Assembly (NCBI GenBank): GCA_950097015.1
Contig: CATNEN010000038.1
Span: forward strand, 27,007,001 to 27,071,000
Source: Macrostomum hystrix
Lineage: Eukaryota; Platyhelminthes; Macrostomidae
Reading direction: 5' to 3'
Length of the DNA: 64,000 nt
In this document: in pieces, positions 1 through 12,700 of the stretch
How the letters are laid out: each line of letters begins with the position of its first letter
Position numbering within the stretch: the first letter of the stretch is position 1
The notes under the pieces: generated by a model
Database searches by the model: none
What the model saw: the letters and a program-made list of their open reading frames with translations, nothing else
What the model was told of the DNA's origin: nothing
Translations under genes and position numbers: made by a program

Positions 1-526
1 CATTCTTTCTAATATTAACTAACTGCTTTCTCATGCTAGTAGAAAACACAGGCATGAATATTAAATAAAATGAAGCTCAAGTCTAGACAATGTAACAAAA
101 AACACACACTAACACATGCGGGTCTAAGGACCATAGTAAATAATTAGTACTAATATTCTATAACTACTACTAATGGGTAGACACCAACATAAATACAGGA
201 AAGTGGGAGATTCATCAGTTTTAACCTATTTTATGTTTCAACAAAGCGTTTTCTTTCTTTCTTTTGTCCATATTTAAACAACTTTTTCAAAGAAATCTAC
301 AGCGTAAATAAGAGTTAATCTGAAAACAATAGAAAGTCATTCAACTTCATTTGAATATGGTAAGAATATACAAAATTAAAAAATCACGCAAAAAACGATC
401 AGCACTCTTATCATACTACTAGGTAAGTAGAGCACATGGAGACTTTATTATATTTAAAGACACAAAAACTATTTTTTACATATAAATCATTGAATAAAAG
501 CATTTTTACAAATCTGTTTCACTTAC
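1..526. other. Ankyrin intron, left window edge
   Basis: AT-rich intron sequence downstream of the last visible ankyrin exon. No further exon, repeat array or mobile element was recognised in it. Confidence 0.6.
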
Positions 527-710
527 CTCCGTCATCGTCTGACTCGGACATGTGATGCTCGGCAATTGTGTCCGGCTTGCTAATCTCGATTGTCTCCTCT
601 AGGATAATCTCCTCTTCCCAGTTCTCAATTATGGTGGTAACCTGGCGCAGCACCTCGAAGATGTTAATGTAGTTCTGCTTCTTGGCGATGTGGGCCGGAG
701 TCCAGTTGCG
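527..710 (-). CDS. Ankyrin exon: last ANK repeat and acidic linker
   Basis: Sixty-one codons plus one base. It starts [17 protein letters not shown], the equivalent of the ankyrin closing repeat (TPLAIAKRLGYISV), and continues [13 protein letters not shown] into an acidic tail ending SESDDDG that leads towards ZU5. The acceptor is taacag before 710 and the donor is gtaagt at 526-521. It ends in phase 1, and the next exon is outside the window. Confidence 0.92.
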
Positions 711-3700
711 CTGTTAGGGTAAAGTGTTTTGTTTAAATTAGCATTTTGTTTAGGCGCTTAGAGAATAATTAACTGACTCAAAATGTGATTCTTTAATTTT
801 AGTATTCCAATCGCAAGCAACCCTTTTTTAACAAGATCGAGAAATATTTGGATTTTTGACCAGAATTCTTAGAAACGCAAAAAAGATCACGTGACCTGAA
901 TTCTTAGAAAAGAATGATAAAGATCATGTGACATGAATTCTTAGAAACTAAAAATAAAGATAATTTGTCTCGAAATCTTAGCTACAAAAATATCAAGTGA
1001 CTTATTTAGGAAAAAATAACAAAGAACTACAGATGACGTGACTTTATTTCTTAGAAAAATGAAATAATGGATCAATCGACATGAATTCTTATAGAAACGA
1101 AAAAAGGAAGATCATGTGACCTGATTTCTTAGAAAAAGAGAAATAAAGATCGCGTGATCTTAATTTGTAAGAAAAGTAAATATATATATATTATGTGACC
1201 TGAATTCGTTGCTACGAAAAATTCAAGTGACTTAGATAAGAAAAAAATACAAAAAACTACAGATCACGTGACTTTAATTCATAGAAAAATGAAAAAAATC
1301 AAGTGGCATAAATTATTATAGAAAAATAGAAAAAAAACTTAAGATCACGTGACCTGAATAGTAGTAAACGAAAATAAGTTTAGATCACGTGACTTAAAGT
1401 TTTAAATAAAATAGGTCTCGGGAAAATTCATTAAGCCAAATCATATTAAAAAACATATTCAAAGATTACATGATTAATTGAAATATAAATTTCTACCCAG
1501 CAACCTAAGCGATGGCTACTCGCTATCGTAGTCACTAGACCAACCAACGAAGCCATTTAAGGCAGCCAATTTGCAAAGAAGCTAAGATTTTTAGTCCACA
1601 AAATCTGCATGCCTCTCCTTTTAATAGCGAAAATTACTGTGTGTCTGCAACTGATTTGCTTTCGGATGATGAACAGGGGAAAACTAAGAAGAGACCTGGA
1701 ACGGACAGTTACTGAAGCTAGAAATCTTACTGCCCACAGATTTACTTCAGCTAATGCTGGTACACATTTAACAGCTGGGTGAACTGAAGCAATGCAGAGT
1801 AAAGTGTCCTTCTAGAGGACAGAAATTTTTCCAGTCCAGTCGGGAATCGAAACCCCGACCTTTAAATGAAGGTGAAAAACTGCCACGATGAGAAAATAAC
1901 GGGGAAATAAGGATAAGTAGATTTACTCACCGCATTGCGCATGTTGGCATCAGCTCCGGCTTCCAACAGCAGGTAGACAACCTGCAGATGGCCCTGCTGT
2001 GAGGCCACGTGCAAAGGAGTGAACCTCTGCTGAGTCAGGGCATTGACCCCGGCACCGTTGCGCAATAGGAATCTGATCATGTTGACCTGGTTGAAGAAGC
2101 AGGCAGTGTGCAGCGGTGTATAGCCGGCCTTGGTCTGCGGATCAATCTGGCCGCCGTGTTGAACAACCAGCACCTCGGCTGATGGCACTCGGTCCTCCTG
2201 GGCCGCCAGGTGTAACGGCGTGATGCCATTGTGCGAAGCCTGATCAACGGCCGCGCCGCTAACTAGCAGGGCGGCGCACATCTCGGCGTGGCCCTCCTGA
2301 GCGGCCAGATGCAACGGGGCGAAGCCGCTCTTGGATTCGGCGCGAGTGTTGGCACTGCCGGCAATGAGTTGACGGGCCAAATCCAGGTGATTCTTTCTAG
2401 CAGCGATGTGCAACGGTGTGTAGCCATTGCTAGCCACGCAATTAGCGTTAGCTTTGTTGTCTAGCAGAGCGGCGGAAACTGCTGTGCGATTGTAGTGAGC
2501 GGCCAGGTGCAATGGTGTCAGGCCGTTGCGACCGCGAGCGTTAGCGTCGGCGCCCTTGGATAGCAACAGCTTAGCAACGTTGATCTTGTCGTATTTGGCG
2601 GCGTTGTGCAATGGAGTGGCGCCCTTCTTAGTGGCCAATTGTAGGCTGGCCTTGTGCTCCAGAAGTACAGCGGCCACCTGCGGTGGGGAGATGAAGTGGC
2701 GGGAATGCTAAACTTTGATTGGCTGTGTAAGGTCGTTTTTAATGCTTGACATATCAGATAAGAAAAATAAATTACACAAATGAGTAGTCACCTGGATTTC
2801 GATTGGTTTGGAAAGATTAGATTAAAAAGTTTACCCCTCAATAATTTTTTATTGGCTAGGGTGAAGAATTCTTTCCTTAACCACTAAAATAATTCTGATT
2901 GGTTGGCACAAAAATACTACCCCACCCTTAAAGGAATTCTAATTGGCTAAAAGATATGTAGAAATACTTTCCTTCCCCCTCAATAAATCCTGATTGGCTT
3001 AAAAGGTTAAATGAAATCTTTGCCTTCTGCTTTTTTGACTATTAGTAAAGTTTTTCCAAAATGAATTAAATTCCTAATTTATCTGCTGGGATAGCTTATA
3101 ATAATTATAATAATTTCAGGAGGGCTGTGGGCAATGGCATATCATTTGATGACACAGACCCGCAGCCAGTGAGGAGGCAATTCTGCACATTTCGCTGAGT
3201 CCTGAGCATACACGCACACAGATACTGTACGCAGGCACACGCTCATGACTTTCTCATCGTCAGGCAGTGTACACTTCACTGTGCCTTGGAGGTTGGCCCT
3301 AAAGAGCGTAAATTGCACGACAAGCCTCCAAGCCTTCTCTCCGCGGCTGCGCCCCCAAATGAATGTGGCCTCGCCGCGGAATCGAACTTACATTGGTGCG
3401 ATAGGCGAACGCGTTAACCGCTCTGCCATCGACCTTCTCTGTGACAAGCTTATAAAGATGCAAATAAAGATACAAATTTTTGTTAGCAACAATTTCTAAC
3501 AAAAGATTTCTATTCGCTAAAACACACCTCAACGTGGCCCTCCCTAGCGGCAACGTGAAGCGCAGTGTAATTATCCTTGCAGGTGGCATCAGGATTGGCG
3601 CCAGCATCCAATAGGACGCTGGCCATCTCGCTATTACCAAGCCGGCTGGCGATGTGCAACGGCGTCTGGTTGTCCTTGGCGCGGGCGTCCACCTGGGCAT

Positions 3701-6700
3701 TGCCTCGCAGTAGGACGCGAACCACTTCCACCTGCGAGTTGAGACATGCAGGCATAAAATTATGCGATTATGCGATAAATGATGTTACTTATTGCGACAA
3801 AAAAATGTACGCAAATCAAGAAGTTAGGCTTTACAGAATGTACAAAGTGATCTATGAGGACTAGGGATCTTAGGACGGATCTAGGCATAACATCTACATA
3901 TGTAGGGATCTAGGCGTCATATCTACCTATCTAAAGATCTAGGCATCCCATTTATCTATCTAGAGATTTAGGCATTATCTAGGGATCTAAGCATCTCATA
4001 TACTTATCTAGGGATCTTGGCATCCCATCTACCTATGTAGGGATCTTGGCATCCCATCTACTTATCTAGGGATCTTGGCATCTCATCGACCTATCTAGGG
4101 ATCTAGGCATCCCATCTACTTATCTAGGGATCTTGGCATCTCATCGACCTATCTAGGGATCGAGGCATCCCATCTACTTATCTAGGGATCTTGGCATCTC
4201 ATCGACCTATCTAGGGATCGAGGCATCCCATCTACTTATCTAGGGATCTTGGCATCTCATCGACCTATCTAGGGATCTAGGCATCCCATCTACTTATCTA
4301 GGGATCTAGGCATCCCATCGACCTATCTAGGGATCGAGGCATCCCATCTACCTATGTAGGTATCTTGGCATCCCATCTACCTATCTAGGGATCTAGGCAT
4401 CCCATCTACTTATCTAGGGATCTTGGCATCTCATCGACCTATCTAGGGATCGAGGCATCCCATCTACTTATCTAGGGATCTTGGCATCTCATCGACCTAT
4501 CTAGGGATCTAGGCATCCCATCTACTTATCTAGGGATCTTGGCATCCCATCTACCTATCTAGGGATCTTGGCATCCCATCTACCTATCTAGGGATCTTGG
4601 CATCCCATCTACCTATCTAGGGATCTAGGCATCCCATCTACTTATCTAGGGATCTAGGCATCCCATCTACTTATCTAGGGATCGAGGCATCCCATCTACT
4701 TATCTAGGGATCTAGGCATCCCATCTACTTATCTAGGGATCTAGGCATCCCATCTACCTATGTAGGTATCTTGGCATCCCATCTACCTATCTAGGGATCT
4801 AGGCATCCCATCTACTTATCTAGGGATCTTGGCATCTCATCGACCTATCTAGGGATCGAGGCATCCCATCTACTTATCTAGGGATCTAGGCATCCCATCG
4901 ACCTATCTAGGGATCTTGGCATCCCATCTACCTATGTAGGTATCTTGGCATCCCATCTACCTATCTAGGGATCTAGGCATCCCATCTACTTATCTAGGGA
5001 TCTTGGCATCCTATCTACCTATCTAGGGATCTAGGCATCCCATCTACTTATCTAGGGATCTTGGCATTTCATCGACCTATCTAGGGATCTAGGCATCCCA
5101 TCTACTTATCTAGGGATCTTGGCATCTCATCGACCTATCTAGGGATCTAGGCATCCCATCTACTTATCTAGGGATCTAGGCATCCCATCTACTTATCTAG
5201 GGATCTAGGCATCCTATCTACTTATCTAGGGATCTTGGCATCTCATCGACCTATCTAGGGATCGAGGCATCCCATCTACTTATCTAGGGATCTAGGCATC
5301 CCATCGACCTATCTAGGGATCTTGGCATCCCATCTACCTATGTAGGTATCTTGGCATCCCATCTACCTATCTAGGGATCTAGGCATCCCATCTACTTATC
5401 TAGGGATCTTGGCATCTCATCGACCTATCTAGGGATCGAGGCATCCCATCTACTTATCTAGGGATCTTGGCATCTCATCGACCTATCTAGGGATCTAGGC
5501 ATCCCATCTACTTATCTAGGGATCTTGGCATCTCATCGACCTATCTAGGGATCTAGGCATCCCATCTACTTATCTAGGGATCTTGGCATCTCATCGACCT
5601 ATCTAGGGATCTAGGCATCCCATCTACTTATCTAGGGATCTTGGCATCTCATCGACCTATCTAGGGATCTAGGCATCCCATCTACTTATCTAGGGATCTT
5701 GGCATCTCATCGACCTATCTAGGGATCTAGGCATTCCATCAACCCATATAGGGATCTTGGCATCAGTGGGTTTAGGAATCTAAGGATCTAGTTAAATAAA
5801 TGCATCTAGAAAACTAGGAACGATTTCCAGTAAACTGAAACAATAGATTAGCATAATAGTCACCTGGTTGCTTCTAACAGCCAGGTGTAGCGGTGTCTCG
5901 CTGCGCACAGTCGGGCTGTTAGGATTAGCGCCGTGCTGCATAAGTAAAACGGCCACATTGGTGTGGCCCATGAAGGCAGCCACATGCAGCGGTGTCAGGC
6001 CAGACTCGGTAGTAGCCTCAATGGCGCAGCTGTACTGCAGCAGCAGTTCGATGACCCGAATACGATTCTTCTTGCAGGCGATGTGCAACGGAGTGAAGCC
6101 GTTCAGAGCGCGCGCATTCACCATGCAGCGATGATCTAGGAGCAGCTTGGCCACTCGGGTGTAGCCGCAATGGGCGGCCACATGCAGCGGTGTCAGCAGG
6201 TCGACGGTGGTATCATCCAGATTGGCTCCACGAACTAGCAGCAGTCGGGCGCATTCAACATGATCTCCCTGGGTGGCCATGTGCAATGCGCTGAGACCGC
6301 TGCGAGACTTCATACCAAAGCTGGCTCCGCTAGACAATAGCTGTTCTACGACATTGTACTGGCCGGATCTGGAGGCGCAGTGCAGCGGTGTCAAGCCGTC
6401 CCTGGTCTTGCAGTCAACTTCGGCCGAGCTCTCGATGAGCTTCAGCACTACCGGCAGCATGCCCCATTTGGCGGCTACGTGCAACGGCGTGATGTTGTTG
6501 CGGGCCTGCGGTGGGATCAGGGAGAAATTGTTGTCATTTCTTGTCATTGTTGTCATCAGTTAAGCTACCCCTAGTCAGTCTTTATACCCCTAGACCCACA
6601 ATTAGTGGATTGATATTTAATCCTGAATCTGATGAATCTGCTAATTAGTGGATTGATATTAAATCCTGAATCTCCTAATTAGTGGATTGATATTTAATCC

Positions 6701-9700
6701 TGAATCTCCTAATTAGTGGATTGATATTTGATCCTAAATCTCTCCAAGCAGTGAGTGGATGATAAATCCCAAATCTCCCAAAGCAGTGGGTGGATGATAA
6801 ATCCCAAATCTCCAAAGCAGTGGGTGGATGATAAATCCCAAATCTCCCAAAGCAGTGGGTGGATGATAAATCCCAAATCTCCCAAAGCAGTGGGTGGATG
6901 ATAAATCCCAAATCTCCCAAAGCAGTGGGTGGATGATAAATCCCAAATCTCCCAAAGCAGTGGGTGGATGATAAATCCCAAATCTCCAAAGCAGTGGGTG
7001 GATGATAAATCCCAAATATCCCAAAGCAGTGGGCGGATGATAAATTCTGAATCTCCCAAAGCAGTGGGTGGATGATAATGTTTATTCTCTCAATCAATCC
7101 CAAATCTCGCAGCCAGCCTAGTAGACCGGCAGTCCATACTCACCTGAAAGTTAACATCGGCTCCCTTCTCAATGAGCAGAGCGGCCACGCTGGCGCTGCC
7201 GTAGTGGGCGGCGATGTGCAAGGCGGTGAAGCCGCTGCCAGCCTGCTGGTTGGGGTTGCTATCCGAGGTCAGCAGCAGAGTTGCCGAACGCAGGTCGTCC
7301 TTCTTGGCGGCCACGTGCAGCGCCGGCATGCGCGAACGACCGCGGCTGTCATTCTCCAGTAGGCAGGCAACAACTTTGTCGTGGCACTGCTGAAGAGCAA
7401 CGGCTAGAGGTGTGAAACCGTCGGTTGTAGCCAGAGTCTGGGAGGCGCCAGAGGCTAGGAGAAACTTGACGACCTGGAAATTAAATAAATAATTGTTAGA
7501 ATGAAAGACTCCGTATAATAACTCGACGGGCTTCTTTGTGTCATTAAATAATTATGGAGTCTTAGAGTAATAGTTGTTTTTGGGGCCATTTAGGGGTTTT
7601 AAGTGCCATTTAGGGGTTTCTTAGTGCCATTTAGGGGTTTCTTAGTGCCATTTAGGGGTTTCTTAGTGTCATTTAGGGGTTTATTAGTGCCATTTAGGGG
7701 TTTCTTAGTGTCATTTAGGGGTTTCTTAGTGCCAATTAGGGGTTTCTTAGTGCCATTTAGGGGTTTCTTAGTGCCATTTAGGGGTTTCTTAGTGCCATTT
7801 AGGGGTTTCTTAGTGTCATTTAGGGGTTTATTAGTGCCATTTAGGGGTTTCTTAGTGTCATTTAGGGTTTCTTAGTGTCATTTAGGGTTTCTTAGTGCCA
7901 TTTTGGGTTTCTTAGTGTCATTTAGGGTTTCTTAGTGCCATTTAGGGTTTCTTAGTGCCATTTAGGGTTTCTTAGTGCCATTTAGGGTTTCTTAGTGTCA
8001 TTTAGGGTTTCTTAGTGCCATTTAGGGGTTTCTTAGTGTCATTTAGGGTTTCTTAGTGTCATTTAGGGGTTTCTTAGTGCCTTTTAGGGGTTTCTTAGTG
8101 CCAATTAGGGTTTCTTAGTGTCATTTAGGGGTTTCTTAGTGCCATTTAGGGGTTTCTTAGTGCCATTTAGGGTTTCTTAGTGTCATTTAGGGGTTTCTTA
8201 GTGCCTTTTATGTTTTATGGCCATTTAGGGATTCCGAATAGTCATAAATGGATTTAATGGTGTCATTCCTAGAGTTATAATTGGATTGCTTCATTTTTAA
8301 GGGGTTTTTAATGGTTGCTTGTCATAAGATAAAGCTGACTAAAACATACCTCAAGGTGATTCTCCTGAGCGGCCATGTAGAGCGGAGTGAAGCCATTCTG
8401 AGACTGGCAATTCACTCTGGCTCCCTTCTCAACCAGCAGTTTGACAACATCCAACTGGCCAGCTAGTGAGGCGATGTGCAAAGCTGTGTTGCCCTTCTTG
8501 GTGCTGGCGTCCGGATCGGCGTTGCGCATCAGTAGTTCGCGAACTACAGCGGTGTGGCCCTCCTTAGCGGCCAGATGTAGAGCGTTGAGGCCATTCTACG
8601 AAATAGTGAATTCGGACAAAACTACAACTCAAAATGAGCTTTGTAAGCATCTGTTGTTGTCATACTCATAACGTAATGTTATAGGAAGTGCCCGCTAGAC
8701 CCGCAGCCAGCGAGGGAGACAATTCTGTCAAATTTCGCTGACTACTGAGCACACACACACACAGATACTGTACACAGTATTTCTCATCGTCAGACAGTGG
8801 CAACTCTCAATGTGCCTTGAAGGTTGGCCCTCAAGAGCATAAATTACACGACAAGCCCCTAAGCATTAGGCCGTATAAATAAAGTGAGCAATTGCTCAAA
8901 GTCTACGAGATTCTCAATTCAGTGAGCAAATGCTCAGCATGATTGTCTCAAGAGTTACTGTTCACCCCTCGAGCAATTGCTCTGTGACTGAGTAGAGACT
9001 CGCGTCAGCAAGAATAAACTCTGGCCATAGACAAATGTCTGAAGCATTTGCTCACGTTTTCTTGAGTCAAGTCGGCAGCGTGCTCAGCGCCTATTCAGCA
9101 TAATACTTTCCTACTGCTCTGTTAGCATGGCTGAGTTTCTTCTAGAAAGGGCACCTGCCCAAATGAAAGTGTACTTGAAGAGACGTACGATGCATGCTTT
9201 CCGCGAGGATGAATACAGAAGTTGTATCGCTTCTCGCGTGCGATCGTGGAGTTTCTAGCGCAGCGATTTCTTGGTGAACGCAGAGAAACCCGAGGCGGTG
9301 CCGTACAACCGATGCAGCGAATCGAAATGACACTTAGGTACTTGGCGAATCCAGGATTTCAGAGCGGCATCGCGAGCGAATTCGGTGTTCATCAGACAAC
9401 TGTTTCGAAGACTGCATGGGAAGTGGTGCAAAGTGTTTGCACGGATGCAAGCTCCTGGATCAAGTGGCCAACCGAGACTCCGATTACTATTCATGACGCA
9501 AAGCAGGAGTGGTTCGAACGATTTAAGTATCCCGCTGCTATTGGGGCGATTGACTGCACCCACGTACGCATAGAGAAGCCCGGTGGGATAATCGGAAACG
9601 AGTACGTCAATCGGAAGGGGTTTGCATCCATCAACGTCCAAGCAACGTGCGACGTCCAGTGCAAGTTTACAAGCATTGACGCCCCGTGGCCTGGGTATCG

Positions 9701-12700
9701 TCTTGCTTGGTGACGAAGGCTATGGCATTGCGCCGTTTCTGATGAAGCCATTCAGCGATCCAAACATCCCATGGGTAGGAATTTCAATGCTGCTCACTCT
9801 AGAGCCCGCGTGGTAATCGAAAACGCATTCGGCCAGCTGAAGCGAAGATTTCCCATTCTGCAGTACATGATTAGAGTGAGTCTGGAGCGGGTGCCAACTT
9901 AAATCTTGGCGTGCTGCGTGCTACACAACATTGCGAAGGAACTGAACGATCGCGCAACAGAAGATGAAGCTGTTGACGTTGACTTGGATGTTCTGGAGTT
10001 AGAGGAACACAACGATGCTACCGCGGATCAACGCAGGGCAAACTCTTGCTCAAACTCAGAGTAGGAGCATTTACTCATGAGCAATTGCTCACTTTATTCA
10101 TACGGCCTATCTCCGCGGCTGCGCCCCAAATGAATGCGGTCCTTTGCCACGGACATTGATGCGAGAGGCAAACGCGTTAATCGCTCTGCCTCTGCCACTC
10201 ACCCTCCGTGGTTGTTGTGTCTATAAGCTACTATCATTATTAAATCTTAACCGTGAATGAATATTAAGCAATCGAAGCTTCTGGGCCGCAAATATAGCTC
10301 GTAGATTGATTGTTCTGTCTCCTAAGAAGCTCGACTGATTGTCTACTTCAGATACAAGTAAAAGTATATAACACTCGTTAAAGCCTAGAAGGCAAGTCAA
10401 GTAGATATGTAACAAGTAGGCCCTTTCTACTGCCTGGTGAATGCCTCCTTAACGGCCCCCGACTGTCTCTCTATTCATGCACTTGACACACTTGACGCGA
10501 CCAAGTTGATTGAAGCGGCAAAGCTGTTGGCTTTGCTCTTCTTAAAATGAAGCCTGTTTGTGTGTGTCATCTATTTTTTCTGCGTTAATGCACTTCTTCT
10601 TTACATTGCAAATAACTTGTGCTTGGAGTGGGACCAGAAAAAGACTGAAAGAAGGCTTGTCTTTAAGACAACAGCAATCTGTTAATGGATTGTCGCAAGG
10701 AAATGTCGCATGGGAACATGCACTGATGAGTTGGAATTCGAAACCCTAAAAATGAGTTAGACAAATCAAATTGAAAATCAGAAGAGAAAAATATTCTCTT
10801 AAAGCAGAAGTTAAGGCCTATAGTCTCGACTCTCGCCTAAAATAGATAAAGAGATAATAAAGAGAAAACTGTTCGCTAGATAACAAAAAAAAAACAAATC
10901 GCGTTTGAAACGATTTTGAGAAAAATTAAACGTGACAATCAGCCAGCAGAAACATTAAGAATTTTTTTATATAAAGGACTTTGATCTTTATCTCTTGATC
11001 TAGGCTTGGTGAATAGCCATGTAAAAGATATTTTATCATTTTTGGCGATTTCACAGGATCTTGATATTGCTGATAAGATCACGGGAATAAAATATTATAC
11101 TATGATGCTAATTTTACCTAAACCATTTCGTGATTTCTTTCTGACTCTTTCATGATAGAAAATTTTCTATCTAAAGATGGGATCTAAAGAATGATCGTAA
11201 TTTGGGCTCACTTATAAAGCCAGAAAACTTCGCTGGATTAGCAAGAAATACGCTCAGGGGAACATTGGGTTCTTGACAGCACAACCTACTTTGAGCACAT
11301 TTGCATCCTAGTCACGACTTATATTTCCTTTCTCGCGGGACACGATTTAGAGCTATTAGAGCAACGAGTTCGATTCTTGCAGTCATACAACTCAAAATAA
11401 CTACTTTTTTTCACTTGAAGATGAGGTTCTTGACACAACAGCAGACCATAAAGAAAACTATCCATTTTTAGCTATAGCTACAAAGAGGTAGACTACTGCG
11501 CTTGGGTCCCGCAAAGATCCAGATTTAAGACACTTCAGTTTTACTTTTTAAGTTTTAAACTTCTAAAATATTTATCCAAGTCTAATCTCTCCCGTGTCTA
11601 ATATCTCCAGTGTTTAATCTCTCCTGTTTTTAACCTCTCCTGTTTCTGATGTTTCTCGTGTTTAATCTCCCCCGTATTTAGATCTCTCCTGATTCTGATC
11701 TCTTCCGTGTCTTATCTCTGCTCTGTCTCATCTCTTTCGTGTCTCATCTCTCTGGTGTCTAATCTCTCTGGTGTCTAATCTCTCCCGAGTAACTCTCTCC
11801 TGTTTTAACCTCTACTGTTTCTGATCTTTCTCGTGTCTAATCTCTCCCGCATTTAAATCTCTACTGAATCTTATCTCTTCCGTGTCTCATCTTTCTGGTG
11901 TCTAATTTCTCCTGTGTTTCATCTCTTCCGTGTCTTATCTATCTGGTGTCTAATCTCTCCTGTTTCTGATGTATACCGCGTCTCATCTCTTCCGTGTCTA
12001 ATCTCTACTGTCATATTTCTCCTGGTCTATAATTTATTGCACTTCTGGTGGGATTTATTAGTTGCTTCCCATTTAACTACAAAATATTATTTAAAATTTT
12101 GCATTACTCACAACTTTATCGTAGAAGCCGAGAAATTTTTCCATCTCAGCCGATAATACCAACCTACCGGCTGAACCAAATCGGCCTCTCTTAGCGCCGG
12201 CTAATGTCTTATTGGTATTTACAGAACGATTAGCTCCGATCGTAATTTTTTCACTGTCGGCCCGACTTCTATAGGCTGTGTTGGGGTTATTATTGAGGCC
12301 ATAATTAGCATTACAGCTACTATTGTTGCAATTGCTTCCAGTCACAGCGATGGCGCTAGTGACGTTGCTTTTCTTGCGACCAAACGAATGACGATCAGCG
12401 AAGCCAATTCGCAGCTCTTTTCTTTGCGACATTGATTATTTAACAATAGTTTAACCATCGACTCGACAGATAAATTGTGTGAAAAAGCACAGATATTCGA
12501 CAAGTGTACGGGCGCTAGTGTTCACAGTCGTGCTGAATAAATTAAGCCAAACAATATAATGTTTGCACGGAACAAGTTTGTCACTGGAGAAAGTCTGCTC
12601 TCTCGCATTATATCTTGTCTTCGTTACAGTCAGTTTTTAATCTGCAAGTTCTGATTATTCCAGTTAAAAGCTAGCAGGCTAGAACTTTGACTAAAAACTC

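Larger units (their letters stand above)
8869..10107 (+). mobile_element. PIF/Harbinger DNA transposon, degenerate
   Basis: About 1.24 kb bounded by 29-bp terminal inverted repeats (8869-8897 and 10079-10107) that begin GGCCGTAT and end GAGCAATTGCTC, differing at one base. TA lies outside each end (8867-8868 and 10108-10109); a full 3-bp TWA duplication is not clean. Inside lies a broken Harbinger transposase. It inserted into an older SINE within an ankyrin intron. No Myb/SANT partner ORF is present. Confidence 0.9.

Noticed and set aside
3862-5770. CRISPR-like regular repeats
   Set aside because: No unique spacers between units, and the setting is an animal ankyrin intron.
7578-8215. Telomere-like TTTAGGG repeats
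   Set aside because: TTTAGGG is only part of a 20-21-bp unit that also contains tttcttagtgcca. It is an interstitial minisatellite, not a telomeric array.
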